A DNA stretch of 5,904 nucleotides from Cryomorphaceae bacterium (lineage in GTDB: Bacteria > Bacteroidota > Bacteroidia > Flavobacteriales > Schleiferiaceae): assembly GCA_003507115.1 (NCBI GenBank), contig DNWN01000037.1, positions 1 through 5,904 of the forward strand, read 5' to 3'. The notes beneath the pieces were generated by a model. The model saw only the letters and a program-made list of their open reading frames with translations, was not told the origin of the DNA and did no database searches. A program made the position numbers and the translations under genes. Position 1 is the first letter of the stretch; each line of letters begins with the position of its first letter. Positions 1 to 5,904 of this stretch are shown here, one piece after another.

Positions 1-2093
1 GAGAGGCGCAACTTGCCCTTGTCATCAATGCTCAGAAGCTTGACTTGGACCTTGTCGCCTTCCTTGTAGAGGGCAGAGGGGTCTTCGACGCGCTTCCAAT
101 CCATTTCTGAAACGTGCAACAAGCCTTCGGTTCCGCGACCGATTTCGACGAATACGCCGAAGGTCTGCACGCCTTTCACGACACCGTCATAGATGGTATC
201 CACGACGGGAACAAAGCAGATCTCACTGATACGTTGCTGGGCCAAGGCGATGCCTTCGGCATTGGTACCGCTGATTTCCACGCGACCGATGTTGCCCACC
301 TCTTCGATGGTGATGGTCGTGCCTGTTTCCGCTTGCATGCCTTGAATAATCTTGCCACCAGGTCCGATGATGCCACCGATGAAGCTCTTAGGAACTTCCA
401 TGATGACCATGCGGGGAGCGTGTGGCTTCAATTCGGCACGTGGAGCAGGCATAGCAGCGGTCATGACGCCTAAGATGTGCGCACGTCCGGCTTTCGCTTG
501 GTTCAAGGCATTGGTCAGGATCTCGACGCTGAGGCCTTTGATCTTGATGTCCATCTGGCAGGCTGTGATTCCTTTTTCAGTACCCGTCACCTTGAAGTCC
601 ATATCACCGAGGTGATCTTCGTCGCCCAAGATGTCGCTCAAAACGGCGTATTTGCCTGTTTCGGCATCCGTAATTAAGCCCATAGCGATACCGCTTACGG
701 GGCGATCGATTTGGATACCCGCATCCATCAAAGCAAGCGTACCAGCACAAACCGTCGCCATAGAGCTCGAACCATTGGATTCGAGGATGTCGGAAACAAT
801 GCGGATAGTATACCCACTTCCTGCGGGAACCATGTTTTTCAAGGCACGCTGAGCCAAGTTGCCATGGCCTACCTCCCGGCGGCTCGTGCCACGCATCATG
901 CGGGCTTCACCAGTCGAGAAAGGAGGGAAGTTGTAGTGCAAGTAGAATTTCTCGTCGCCGGTCATGGTCGCCGCGTCGATGCGGTTGGAATCCAAGGCGG
1001 TACCCAAGGTCACCGTCGTGAACGATTGCGTCTCGCCGCGCGTGAAGAGGGCACAACCGTGGGGACCAGGAAGGATGTCGGTTTCGACCCAGATGGGGCG
1101 AATTTCGTCCGTCTTACGGCCGTCCAAGCGGGTGCCGTGGTCCAAAATTTGGTTGCGCATGGCCTTGTACTCCACGTCGTGGTAGTAGACTTTGGCCAAG
1201 TCCAATGAGGTTTCTTTCTCCTCGTCAGTCAAGGTGGCAGCAAATACTTCGAAGACCGCCTTGAACTGCGCAGAGCGCTCCGCTTTGTTGGTCAAGCCCA
1301 TGCCGGCGACTTTGTAGGCACCTTCGTAGGTTGCTGCCTCTACGCGCTTGCGCAATTCCTCATCGTGCGTCTCGTGGGAGTACTCACGCTTCGGGCTCGA
1401 GGTAGGAACCATGGCCGCCAGGGCCAATTGAAGGTCTACTTGCTTTTTGATGGCCTCGTGTCCGATGGCAATCGCCTCAAGCATTTCGGCTTCCGAAACT
1501 TCTTTCATTTCGCCTTCGACCATCACCACGCTGTCCGCGGTGGCGCCCACCATGATTTCCATGTCGGCCTCCTCAAGTTGAGCGTAGGAAGGGTTGATGA
1601 TGAACTCGCCGTTCACACGGGCAATGTTCACTTCGGACATCGGTCCGTTGAAGGGGATGTCGCTGATGGCGATGGCCGCAGAGGCCGCAAAGCCCGCCAA
1701 AGACTCGGGAGCCGTGGAAGGATCGTAGGACAACATGGTGATGATGACCTGGATCTCGGCGTGGAAATCTTCGGGGAATAAGGGGCGCAAAACGCGGTCG
1801 ACCAAGCGGCAAACCAAGACTTCACGGTCGCTGGGACGTCCTTCGCGCTTCAAGAAGCCTCCGGGAACGCGGCCAGCGCCGGCAAATTTTTCTTTGTATT
1901 CCACACTTAATGGGAGGAAGTCAATCCCTGGACGGGCTTCCTTGTTCGCTACAACGGTAGCGAGGAGGGCGGTGCCGCCACAGGTGAGGAGGACTGCGCC
2001 GTCGGCTTGACGAGCCATGCGGCCCGTTTCGAGGGTAATAACTCGGCCGTCAGGCAGCGTTAAGCTTTGGGTGATGGGGGTAGGTGCATTCAT
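1..2093 (-). CDS. pnp: Polyribonucleotide nucleotidyltransferase (PNPase), C-terminus cut by window edge
   Basis: PNPase is the cytoplasmic 3'-5' phosphorolytic exoribonuclease of mRNA turnover; it releases nucleoside diphosphates and can also add 3' tails. I read 697 codons from ATG at 2093 to the left edge with no stop. The order is the family's: first RNase PH core (about 12-210, with [18 protein letters not shown] at 75-91), helical linker (about 240-315), second RNase PH core (about 318-530), KH domain (about 560-620, GxxG at 577-580) and S1 domain from about 635. Catalytic-core residues are present: RGETQ at 352-356, NGSSSMA at 440-446 (S443/S444 match E. coli S438/S439), and D493, D499 and K501 matching E. 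coli D486, D492 and K494. The frame runs off at KGKLRLS, the last strand of S1, so only the end of S1 and a tail are missing. It lies 107 bases after rpsO. Identity is essentially certain. Confidence 0.98.
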   Translation of the reverse strand, partial: MNAPTPITQSLTLPDGRVITLETGRMARQADGAVLLTCGGTALLATVVANKEARPGIDFLPLSVEYKEKFAGAGRVPGGFLKREGRPSDREVLVCRLVDRVLRPLFPEDFHAEIQVIITMLSYDPSTAPESLAGFAASAAIAISDIPFNGPMSEVNIARVNGEFIINPSYAQLEEADMEIMVGATADSVVMVEGEMKEVSEAEMLEAIAIGHEAIKKQVDLQLALAAMVPTSSPKREYSHETHDEELRKRVEAATYEGAYKVAGMGLTNKAERSAQFKAVFEVFAATLTDEEKETSLDLAKVYYHDVEYKAMRNQILDHGTRLDGRKTDEIRPIWVETDILPGPHGCALFTRGETQSFTTVTLGTALDSNRIDAATMTGDEKFYLHYNFPPFSTGEARMMRGTSRREVGHGNLAQRALKNMVPAGSGYTIRIVSDILESNGSSSMATVCAGTLALMDAGIQIDRPVSGIAMGLITDAETGKYAVLSDILGDEDHLGDMDFKVTGTEKGITACQMDIKIKGLSVEILTNALNQAKAGRAHILGVMTAAMPAPRAELKPHAPRMVIMEVPKSFIGGIIGPGGKIIQGMQAETGTTITIEEVGNIGRVEISGTNAEGIALAQQRISEICFVPVVDTIYDGVVKGVQTFGVFVEIGRGTEGLLHVSEMDWKRVEDPSALYKEGDKVQVKLLSIDDKGKLRL

Positions 2094-2106
2094 GTTTTTT
2101 GTTTTC
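2094..2106 (-). promoter_or_regulatory. A-rich translation-initiation leader of pnp
   Basis: Read on the minus strand, the 13 bases before the pnp ATG are GAAAACAAAAAAC, almost pure A. There is no Shine-Dalgarno sequence at normal spacing; a GGAG lies too far upstream, over 20 bases away. Unstructured A-rich sequence just before the start is a typical Bacteroidota substitute for a ribosome binding site. It supports 2093 as the start, as does the match of the N-terminus to the beginning of the first RNase PH core. Confidence 0.5.
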
Positions 2107-2140
2107 GATGTTGATTTCTCCAGGCCGCTTCTTCCAACGC

Positions 2141-2171
2141 GAAAAGGCAATCCGGGAAGAATTGCCTTTTC
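2141..2171 (-). terminator. Perfect 11-bp hairpin between rpsO and pnp
   Basis: The arms 2141-2151 and 2161-2171 are exactly complementary (GAAAAGGCAAT / ATTGCCTTTTC) around a 9-base loop. The hairpin starts 29 bases after the rpsO stop and ends 47 bases before the pnp ATG. In the transcript the 3' arm is U-rich (CCUUUUC), but no clean U-tract follows the stem, so it could be a leaky terminator, an RNA-stabilising 3' end for rpsO, or a processing site. E. coli has both an attenuating terminator and an RNase III stem-loop in this same intergenic position. The inverted repeat is seen directly; the role is inferred. Confidence 0.6.
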
Positions 2172-2200
2172 TATATGATTCCGCTAGTGGAAACTCACGC

Positions 2201-2470
2201 TTATTTGCGGAGTCCTAGTTTTTCGATAATCGCACGGTAGCGGGCGATCTCCGTTTTTTGAAGGTGGTTCAGAAGACTACGACGCTTTCCGACCAAACGA
2301 ATGAGTGAACGCTCCGTGTTGTGGTCCTTGCGGTTCTTCTTGAGGTGCTCAGTCAAATGGCTGATGCGGTAGGTGAAGAGGGCGATTTGCCCTTCGGCAG
2401 TGCCCGTATCTTCGGGGCCTTTGCCGTGTTGCGCAAAAATTTCGCGCTTCTTTTCAGTGTTTAGATACAT
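2201..2470 (-). CDS. rpsO: 30S ribosomal protein S15
   Basis: S15 is a primary binder of the central domain of 16S rRNA and helps fold the small-subunit platform; it also takes part in an inter-subunit bridge. The product is 89 residues, the family's usual length. Visible signatures are DTGTAEGQIALFTYRI (21-36), HLTEHLKKNRKDHNTERSL (38-56) and the basic helix VGKRRSLLNHL (60-70). H42 and D49 match the rRNA-contacting residues of E. coli S15, and T52 stands where E. coli has Ser. I chose ATG at 2470 because MYLNTEKKREIF is the usual N-terminus in Bacteroidota. An in-frame TTG at 2521 would give 17 extra residues but lies inside the predicted promoter box. The gene sits between accD and pnp and has its own predicted promoter. 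Confidence 0.98.
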   Translation of the reverse strand: MYLNTEKKREIFAQHGKGPEDTGTAEGQIALFTYRISHLTEHLKKNRKDHNTERSLIRLVGKRRSLLNHLQKTEIARYRAIIEKLGLRK

Positions 2471-2501
2471 GCCTAGATCACTTAGATGGTTGTGCTGTAT
2501 G

Positions 2502-2514
2502 CCCGACTTTCGGG
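2502..2514 (-). promoter_or_regulatory. Small hairpin at the 5' end of the predicted rpsO leader
   Basis: In the transcript direction the sequence is CCCGA-AAG-UCGGG, a perfect 5-bp stem closing a 3-base loop (arms 2510-2514 and 2502-2506). If transcription begins a few bases after the promoter box, the message would start at or almost at this hairpin, about 30 bases before the rpsO ATG. Possible roles are 5'-end protection, an S15-binding control element, or nothing, since a 5-bp stem can occur by chance. No U-tract follows, so it is not a good terminator for accD. Confidence 0.35.
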
Positions 2515-2518
2515 AGGG

Positions 2519-2526
2519 CAAAAGTA
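2519..2526 (-). promoter_or_regulatory. Predicted rpsO promoter, -7 box TACTTTTG
   Basis: The minus strand reads TACTTTTG, an exact match to the Bacteroidota -7 consensus TAnnTTTG. It lies in an AT-rich patch 8 bases after the accD stop and 48 bases before the rpsO ATG. The partner element is weak: a TGTG about 20 bases upstream, inside the last accD codons, is the best candidate for the -33 TTTG. rpsO and pnp could therefore be transcribed separately from fbaB-accD, although readthrough remains possible. Confidence 0.5.
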
Positions 2527-2534
2527 CAAATAAT

Positions 2535-3410
2535 TTATTCTGCTTTCACAGGAGCGGGGAGATTCCCCACAAAACGCAGCCATTGGCTCATGCGCTCCTT
2601 GAGGTGCTTCCGTTCGACAATGAAGTCCAAGAAGCCATGCTCCTTCACAAATTCACTCGTCTGGAAGCCTTCTGGTAGGTCCTTGCCAATCGTTTCCTTG
2701 ACGACGCGAGGGCCGGCAAAGCCGATGAGCGCACCTGGTTCCGCAATGTTGATATCCCCCAACATGGCATAGGAAGCCGTCACCCCGCCGGTGGTGGGGT
2801 CGGTCAGTAAGCTGATGTAGGGAATACCTGCTTCATCCAGCAGGGCCAGCTTCGCAGAGGTTTTCGCCATTTGCATCAATGAAAAGGCCGCTTCCATCAT
2901 GCGGGCGCCCCCCGATTTGGAAATCATGATGAAGGGAATCCGGTGCTTTAGGCTGTAGTCAATGGTGCGGGCGATTTTTTCCCCCACCACGGAACCCATA
3001 GATCCGCCAATAAACTTGAAGTTCATGGCTGCGATCGCCACGGGAATCCCGTTCATGGTGCCTGTCCCGGACGTCAAGGCATCGTCCAAGCCGGTTTTGG
3101 CGCGGGTGGCTTTGAGTCGGTCCGTGTATTTTTTCGTGTCCTCAAACTTCAAGGGATCCTTAGAAACCATGCCGGCATCGAGTTCGGTGTATACGCCTCC
3201 GTCGAAAAGGAAGGAAAAATACTCCTGGGCGTCAATGCCGTTGTGGAATCCGCAGTTGCCGCAGACCCAAACATTGTGGGCGTGGTCCTCAGCTGAAACA
3301 ATCACCTTGCACTTGGGGCACCCGTGCCACAAGCCATCTGGGGTCTCTTTTTTATCGTGGGTCGGGGTGGTAATCCCGGCTTCTTGTCTGTGAAACCAAT
3401 CCGTGGACAT
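2535..3410 (-). CDS. accD: Acetyl-CoA carboxylase, carboxyltransferase subunit beta
   Basis: With AccA, AccD forms the cytoplasmic carboxyltransferase that moves the carboxyl group from biotin on AccB to acetyl-CoA, giving malonyl-CoA for fatty-acid synthesis. The product is 291 residues, normal for the family. A four-cysteine zinc ribbon is intact (C31, C34, C50, C53 in CPKC...CGNC). The crotonase-like core follows, with [16 protein letters not shown] (133-148), [11 protein letters not shown] (164-174) and [15 protein letters not shown] (201-215), then [12 protein letters not shown] (231-242), all matching conserved AccD blocks. The start is ATG at 3410, 11 bases after the fbaB stop with no Shine-Dalgarno sequence between, so it is very probably cotranscribed with fbaB and perhaps translationally linked. 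accA, its obligate partner, is not in this window. Identity is secure. Confidence 0.98.
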   Translation of the reverse strand: MSTDWFHRQEAGITTPTHDKKETPDGLWHGCPKCKVIVSAEDHAHNVWVCGNCGFHNGIDAQEYFSFLFDGGVYTELDAGMVSKDPLKFEDTKKYTDRLKATRAKTGLDDALTSGTGTMNGIPVAIAAMNFKFIGGSMGSVVGEKIARTIDYSLKHRIPFIMISKSGGARMMEAAFSLMQMAKTSAKLALLDEAGIPYISLLTDPTTGGVTASYAMLGDINIAEPGALIGFAGPRVVKETIGKDLPEGFQTSEFVKEHGFLDFIVERKHLKERMSQWLRFVGNLPAPVKAE

Positions 3411-3421
3411 GCGTTGAGGGG

Positions 3422-4480
3422 TTAGGCGATGGTGATGCTAGAATCGAGGTATATGTCTTGAACAGCTTGCAACAAGGCTACCCCTTCTTTCCTGTCGCGT
3501 TGGAAGGCTTTGCGGCCCAGGATGAGGCCTTGGCCACCGGCGCGCTTGTTGATGACGGCCGTAGCCACAGACTCGGCCAAATCGCTGGCGCCCTTGGATT
3601 CACCACCCGAGTTGATCAAACCAATTTTACCCATGTAGCAGTTGGCCACTTGGTAGCGAGTCAAATCGATGGGGTGGTCGGTGGACATTTTCTCGTAGAC
3701 GTTGGCATGCGTTTTTCCGTGCTTGGTCGCGAGGTAGCCGCCGTTATTGGTGGGCAATTTCTGCTTGATGATGTCGGCTTGGATCGTGACGCCCAAGTGG
3801 TTGGCTTGGCCAGTCAAGTCAGCGGAGGTGTGGTAGTCCACACCATCTTGCTTGAATCCATTGTTGCGGGTGTAGCACCATAAGATGGTGGCCATGCCTA
3901 GTTCGCGTGCACGCTCAAATGCCTCGGATACCTCCAGCAGCTGACGGCGCGACTCTTCAGCGCCAAAATAGACGGTAGCCCCTACAGCTACAGCGCCCAT
4001 GTTCCAAGCATCCTCTACGGATCCGTACATGGTTTGGTCATATTGGTTCGGGTAGGACAAGAATTCGTTGTGGTTGATCTTGACGACGAAGGGAATCTTG
4101 TGTGCGTATTTGCGGCTCACTGAGGCCAACACGCCAAAGGTGGAGGCGACGGCATTACAACCGGCATCCAAGGCCAACTTCACAATGTTCTCGGGGTCAA
4201 AATATAAAGGGTTGGGCGAAAAGCTCGCGCCCGCCGAGTGTTCGATGCCTTGGTCAATGGGCAAAATGCTCATGTACCCCGTGTTCGCCAAGCGGCCATT
4301 CCCATAGAGTTGCTGTAGGGAACGCAATGTGGGAATAGAGCGATTACTGTCTTTGAAGTGCTCGTCGACAAAATTGCCCGAGGGCAAGTGGAGGCTTTCT
4401 TTCGGGATCGCAGTGGCTTTGTGGTTGAGGAGGTATTCGGCTTGGTCGCCGAGGAGGGTCATGACGCGCTCTGAGGCCAT
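3422..4480 (-). CDS. fbaB: Class I fructose-bisphosphate aldolase, FbaB (DhnA) type
   Basis: This enzyme reversibly cleaves fructose-1,6-bisphosphate into glyceraldehyde-3-phosphate and dihydroxyacetone phosphate through a lysine Schiff base, without a metal, in glycolysis and gluconeogenesis. The 352-residue product matches remembered E. coli FbaB along its whole length: [56 protein letters not shown] (shared in blocks), [19 protein letters not shown], and the C-terminal LILGRKAF...[13 protein letters not shown]. The Schiff-base lysine is probably the first Lys of ADIIKQKLP, residue 239 counted from the chosen start. I chose ATG at 4480 ([11 protein letters not shown]); an in-frame TTG at 4492 adds only four residues. 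A predicted promoter lies just upstream, and accD follows 11 bases after the stop. It is not the zinc-dependent class II FbaA family. Confidence 0.97.
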   Translation of the reverse strand: MASERVMTLLGDQAEYLLNHKATAIPKESLHLPSGNFVDEHFKDSNRSIPTLRSLQQLYGNGRLANTGYMSILPIDQGIEHSAGASFSPNPLYFDPENIVKLALDAGCNAVASTFGVLASVSRKYAHKIPFVVKINHNEFLSYPNQYDQTMYGSVEDAWNMGAVAVGATVYFGAEESRRQLLEVSEAFERARELGMATILWCYTRNNGFKQDGVDYHTSADLTGQANHLGVTIQADIIKQKLPTNNGGYLATKHGKTHANVYEKMSTDHPIDLTRYQVANCYMGKIGLINSGGESKGASDLAESVATAVINKRAGGQGLILGRKAFQRDRKEGVALLQAVQDIYLDSSITIA

Positions 4481-4510
4481 AGGTCTGAACAATTAGAAGA
4501 ATACGAATTG

Positions 4511-4518
4511 CAAACCTA
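4511..4518 (-). promoter_or_regulatory. Predicted promoter of the fbaB-accD operon, -7 box TAGGTTTG
   Basis: The minus strand reads TAGGTTTG, an exact TAnnTTTG match, 30 bases before the fbaB ATG. A TTTG at 4546-4543 could be the -33 element, but the 24-base spacing is slightly longer than usual. The resulting leader would be about 25 bases, AT-rich and without a Shine-Dalgarno sequence. The position, in the only gap between tamL and fbaB, supports the call. Confidence 0.5.
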
Positions 4519-4543
4519 GGCCTTTTCTTTGATTTGACCGTGC

Positions 4544-4577
4544 AAAAAATGCCTCAAAATGGTCGTTAAAAAGGCAT
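4544..4577 (-). terminator. Weak terminator-like hairpin at the end of the tamL-like gene
   Basis: In the transcript, AUGCCU (4577-4572) can pair with AGGCAU (4554-4549), followed directly by a run of U (4549-4544). The 5' arm lies in the final Met-Pro-Phe codons of the barrel gene and the loop of about 17 bases contains its stop codon. The 6-bp stem with a large loop is weak, but the U-run is well placed. The U-run also overlaps the candidate -33 element of the fbaB promoter. Confidence 0.35.
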
Positions 4578-5904
4578 CCCTAGGCCGAAATTCAAGGTGC
4601 TCCGCTGGCTCCAATCACCAATGCGGAACCAGGGTTGGTCGCCAAGGCGTCGGGGATCGTAGAGCTGGAACCCCCAATCGACCCGAATCACAAAAAAGTC
4701 CAGGTCGTAGCGCAGTCCGAGCCCCGCATCCCAAGCACTTTGTTCGAGTATGCGGGCCGGATGAAAGACCACCCGTTCTTGAATACTCGGATTCTGCAGC
4801 ATGGGATTGGCTGATTGCTCGACATTCCGGGCGGTCAACCAAGTATTTCCCGCATCGCTGAAGAGGGCTCCTGAAAGACTCCCCGTCAGGGGAAAGCGGT
4901 ATTCACTTTGAACTAAAAGTTTTCGGGTACCCGAACCGAGGTAACCGGTACTATCAAAGACGGCCAATGGCAAGGCCCCGGGCCCCAATCGAAAATTGAT
5001 CCATCCCCGTAAATCATTACTTCCACCCGCAAAAAAGGCGCGCTCAAAGGGGGGCAAACCGGGGGTGTTTTGGAGGGTGTAGAGTTCCCCTAGCACCGTC
5101 CGGAAGGCCCAGTCCCGGTCCTTCGTTCCCCGACGCAACCATCGCATATCCAGTTTGGCGCGGAGATAGTGAGCGTAGGGAACTTGACCCACCGTCCGAA
5201 TTTCTGCCCCTTGAGGATGGAGTCCTCGGGCCACGAGGTCGGTCAATATCCCAGAGGTTTCCATGGTCCATTCCGTCCTGCGCTCCCACCGTCCACGCTC
5301 CACAGAGGGCCGAACAATGCGAAGCCGCGGTCCGAGGAGCAGGACGTCCTGGAAACCTGACTTGATGGAGAGGGCTTGGTAAAAGGTGCTGTCGATTTGG
5401 CGCAGGTCGATATAGGTCAGGTCGGTAGGGCTCAATTCCCACTGTCCTCCTTCTCGATCCGTCCATAGGTAATTCATGGCGGCACGAATGGCCAATCGGT
5501 CAAATTCCCGCCGGTATTGGCGACCTAAAGACAGGCTAACTCGGGTAGAGGCGGTTTGGACTGGGGCATCATTCCAACCCCAAATGCCTGGCCATTGGAT
5601 GCCAGATTCCAGGTCCAAAAAGTAGGTATTGAACAAGGCGGAGCTGTCTGCCCATTGCGCCCCAACTCCGCCAGACAAGGTCAAGTGCACATGCTCGAGG
5701 CCACCCCAAGGATTGTTGTCAAAAAGGTCTAAGCTGGACTGCACGCCGTAGATGCCCGACAGGGCGGTGCTTTCCCCCTTCCAGGTGATGCCCACCCGGG
5801 GGGCCGGAACTAGACTCAAGGTGGCATCCAGGGAGTCTTGCACCATGGCGAATTGCCAACGCCCGGATTGAACCGCTGGGATTTGGCGCAGCTGGGATGT
5901 ACTG
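4566..5904 (-). CDS. BamA/TamA-family outer-membrane beta-barrel protein (TamL-like), N-terminus cut by window edge
   Basis: 445 residues are visible, open to the right edge. An ATG at 5846 exists, but the frame continues upstream of it without a stop, so it is probably internal. The sequence is the C-terminal Omp85 barrel: alternating polar/hydrophobic strands, many Trp/Tyr residues, and FFAGGSNDLRGWINFRLGPGA (about 290-310 of the visible part), the loop-6 motif whose Arg-Gly is the Omp85 hallmark. FSDAGNTWL and GLGLRYDLDFFVIRVDWGFQLYDPRR follow, and the protein ends in NFGLGMPF, with the terminal Phe expected of a beta-signal. This style fits Bacteroidota TamL, the lipoprotein partner of TamB in envelope assembly. 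BamA itself is less likely, but the POTRA domains and any lipobox lie outside the window, so TamL versus another Omp85 member cannot be settled. No gene symbol is given. Confidence 0.88.
   Translation of the reverse strand, partial: STSQLRQIPAVQSGRWQFAMVQDSLDATLSLVPAPRVGITWKGESTALSGIYGVQSSLDLFDNNPWGGLEHVHLTLSGGVGAQWADSSALFNTYFLDLESGIQWPGIWGWNDAPVQTASTRVSLSLGRQYRREFDRLAIRAAMNYLWTDREGGQWELSPTDLTYIDLRQIDSTFYQALSIKSGFQDVLLLGPRLRIVRPSVERGRWERRTEWTMETSGILTDLVARGLHPQGAEIRTVGQVPYAHYLRAKLDMRWLRRGTKDRDWAFRTVLGELYTLQNTPGLPPFERAFFAGGSNDLRGWINFRLGPGALPLAVFDSTGYLGSGTRKLLVQSEYRFPLTGSLSGALFSDAGNTWLTARNVEQSANPMLQNPSIQERVVFHPARILEQSAWDAGLGLRYDLDFFVIRVDWGFQLYDPRRLGDQPWFRIGDWSQRSTLNFGLGMPF

Noticed and set aside
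711..1208. 165-codon open frame on the + strand, and similar + strand frames at 114-473 and 1365-1781
   Set aside because: All lie antisense to the well-conserved pnp frame. Their translations are low-complexity, rich in His, Asp, Arg and Val, as expected of a shadow frame in GC-biased coding DNA, and show no recognisable domain.
2471..2521. In-frame TTG at 2521 as an upstream start of S15
   Set aside because: It would add 17 residues absent from the family and falls inside the predicted TACTTTTG promoter box.
3458..3883. 141-codon open frame on the + strand
   Set aside because: It is antisense to the conserved body of fbaB, has no recognisable motif and no promoter or initiation context.
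2141..4577. Similar AAAAGGC / GCCTTTT strings in the rpsO-pnp hairpin, upstream of fbaB and at the end of the barrel gene, as a dispersed repeat
   Set aside because: The shared core is only 7-8 bases and the flanks differ. Short A-run/GGC pairs are common near terminators, so chance explains it.
4566..4842. Secondary open frames inside the barrel gene (minus-strand 4615-4842 and 5044-5466, + strand 4559-4861)
   Set aside because: They overlap the Omp85 barrel frame in other phases. Only the barrel frame shows conserved family motifs and a terminal Phe.
5844..5846. ATG at 5846 as the true start of the barrel protein
   Set aside because: The same frame is open for 19 further codons to the window edge, and Omp85 proteins carry an N-terminal signal and usually POTRA domains before the barrel. 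The gene is cut, not short.

Overview
All recognisable genes in this window lie on the minus strand. In order of transcription they are: the C-terminal part of an outer-membrane BamA/TamA-family protein (TamL-like), class I fructose-bisphosphate aldolase (fbaB), the acetyl-CoA carboxylase beta subunit (accD), ribosomal protein S15 (rpsO) and polynucleotide phosphorylase (pnp). The tamL-like gene is cut at the right edge and pnp at the left edge. The + strand carries no gene I can support.

The organism is probably a member of Bacteroidota. The outer-membrane barrel has the sequence style of Bacteroidota TamL/BamA proteins. S15 and FbaB read like Bacteroidota versions, with S15 starting MYLN and containing KDHNTERSL. 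Start codons lack Shine-Dalgarno sequences and several are preceded by AT-rich leaders. Two exact TAnnTTTG boxes, the -7 element of the Bacteroidota primary sigma factor, lie where promoters are expected, before fbaB and before rpsO. By eye the DNA is moderately GC-rich (a little over half), higher than in many Flavobacteriia, so I do not go below phylum.

Layout. 5904-4566 is the barrel gene, ending at a weak terminator-like hairpin. 4565-4481 is a short spacer with the fbaB promoter. 4480-3422 (fbaB) and 3410-2535 (accD) are 11 bases apart and form an obvious operon. 2534-2471 holds the rpsO promoter and a small leader hairpin. 2470-2201 is rpsO. 2200-2094 holds a perfect 11-bp hairpin. 2093-1 is pnp. 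No stretch over 300 bases lacks a gene.

Functionally this is core housekeeping: envelope biogenesis, central carbon metabolism, fatty-acid precursor supply, translation and RNA turnover. The rpsO-pnp pair is an ancient neighbourhood whose E. coli version is heavily regulated at the RNA level. The points most worth a second look are therefore the two untranslated structures flanking rpsO and the presence of a class I aldolase beside accD. I see no mobile element, CRISPR array, tRNA, rRNA or defence gene, and nothing I would call a new system.
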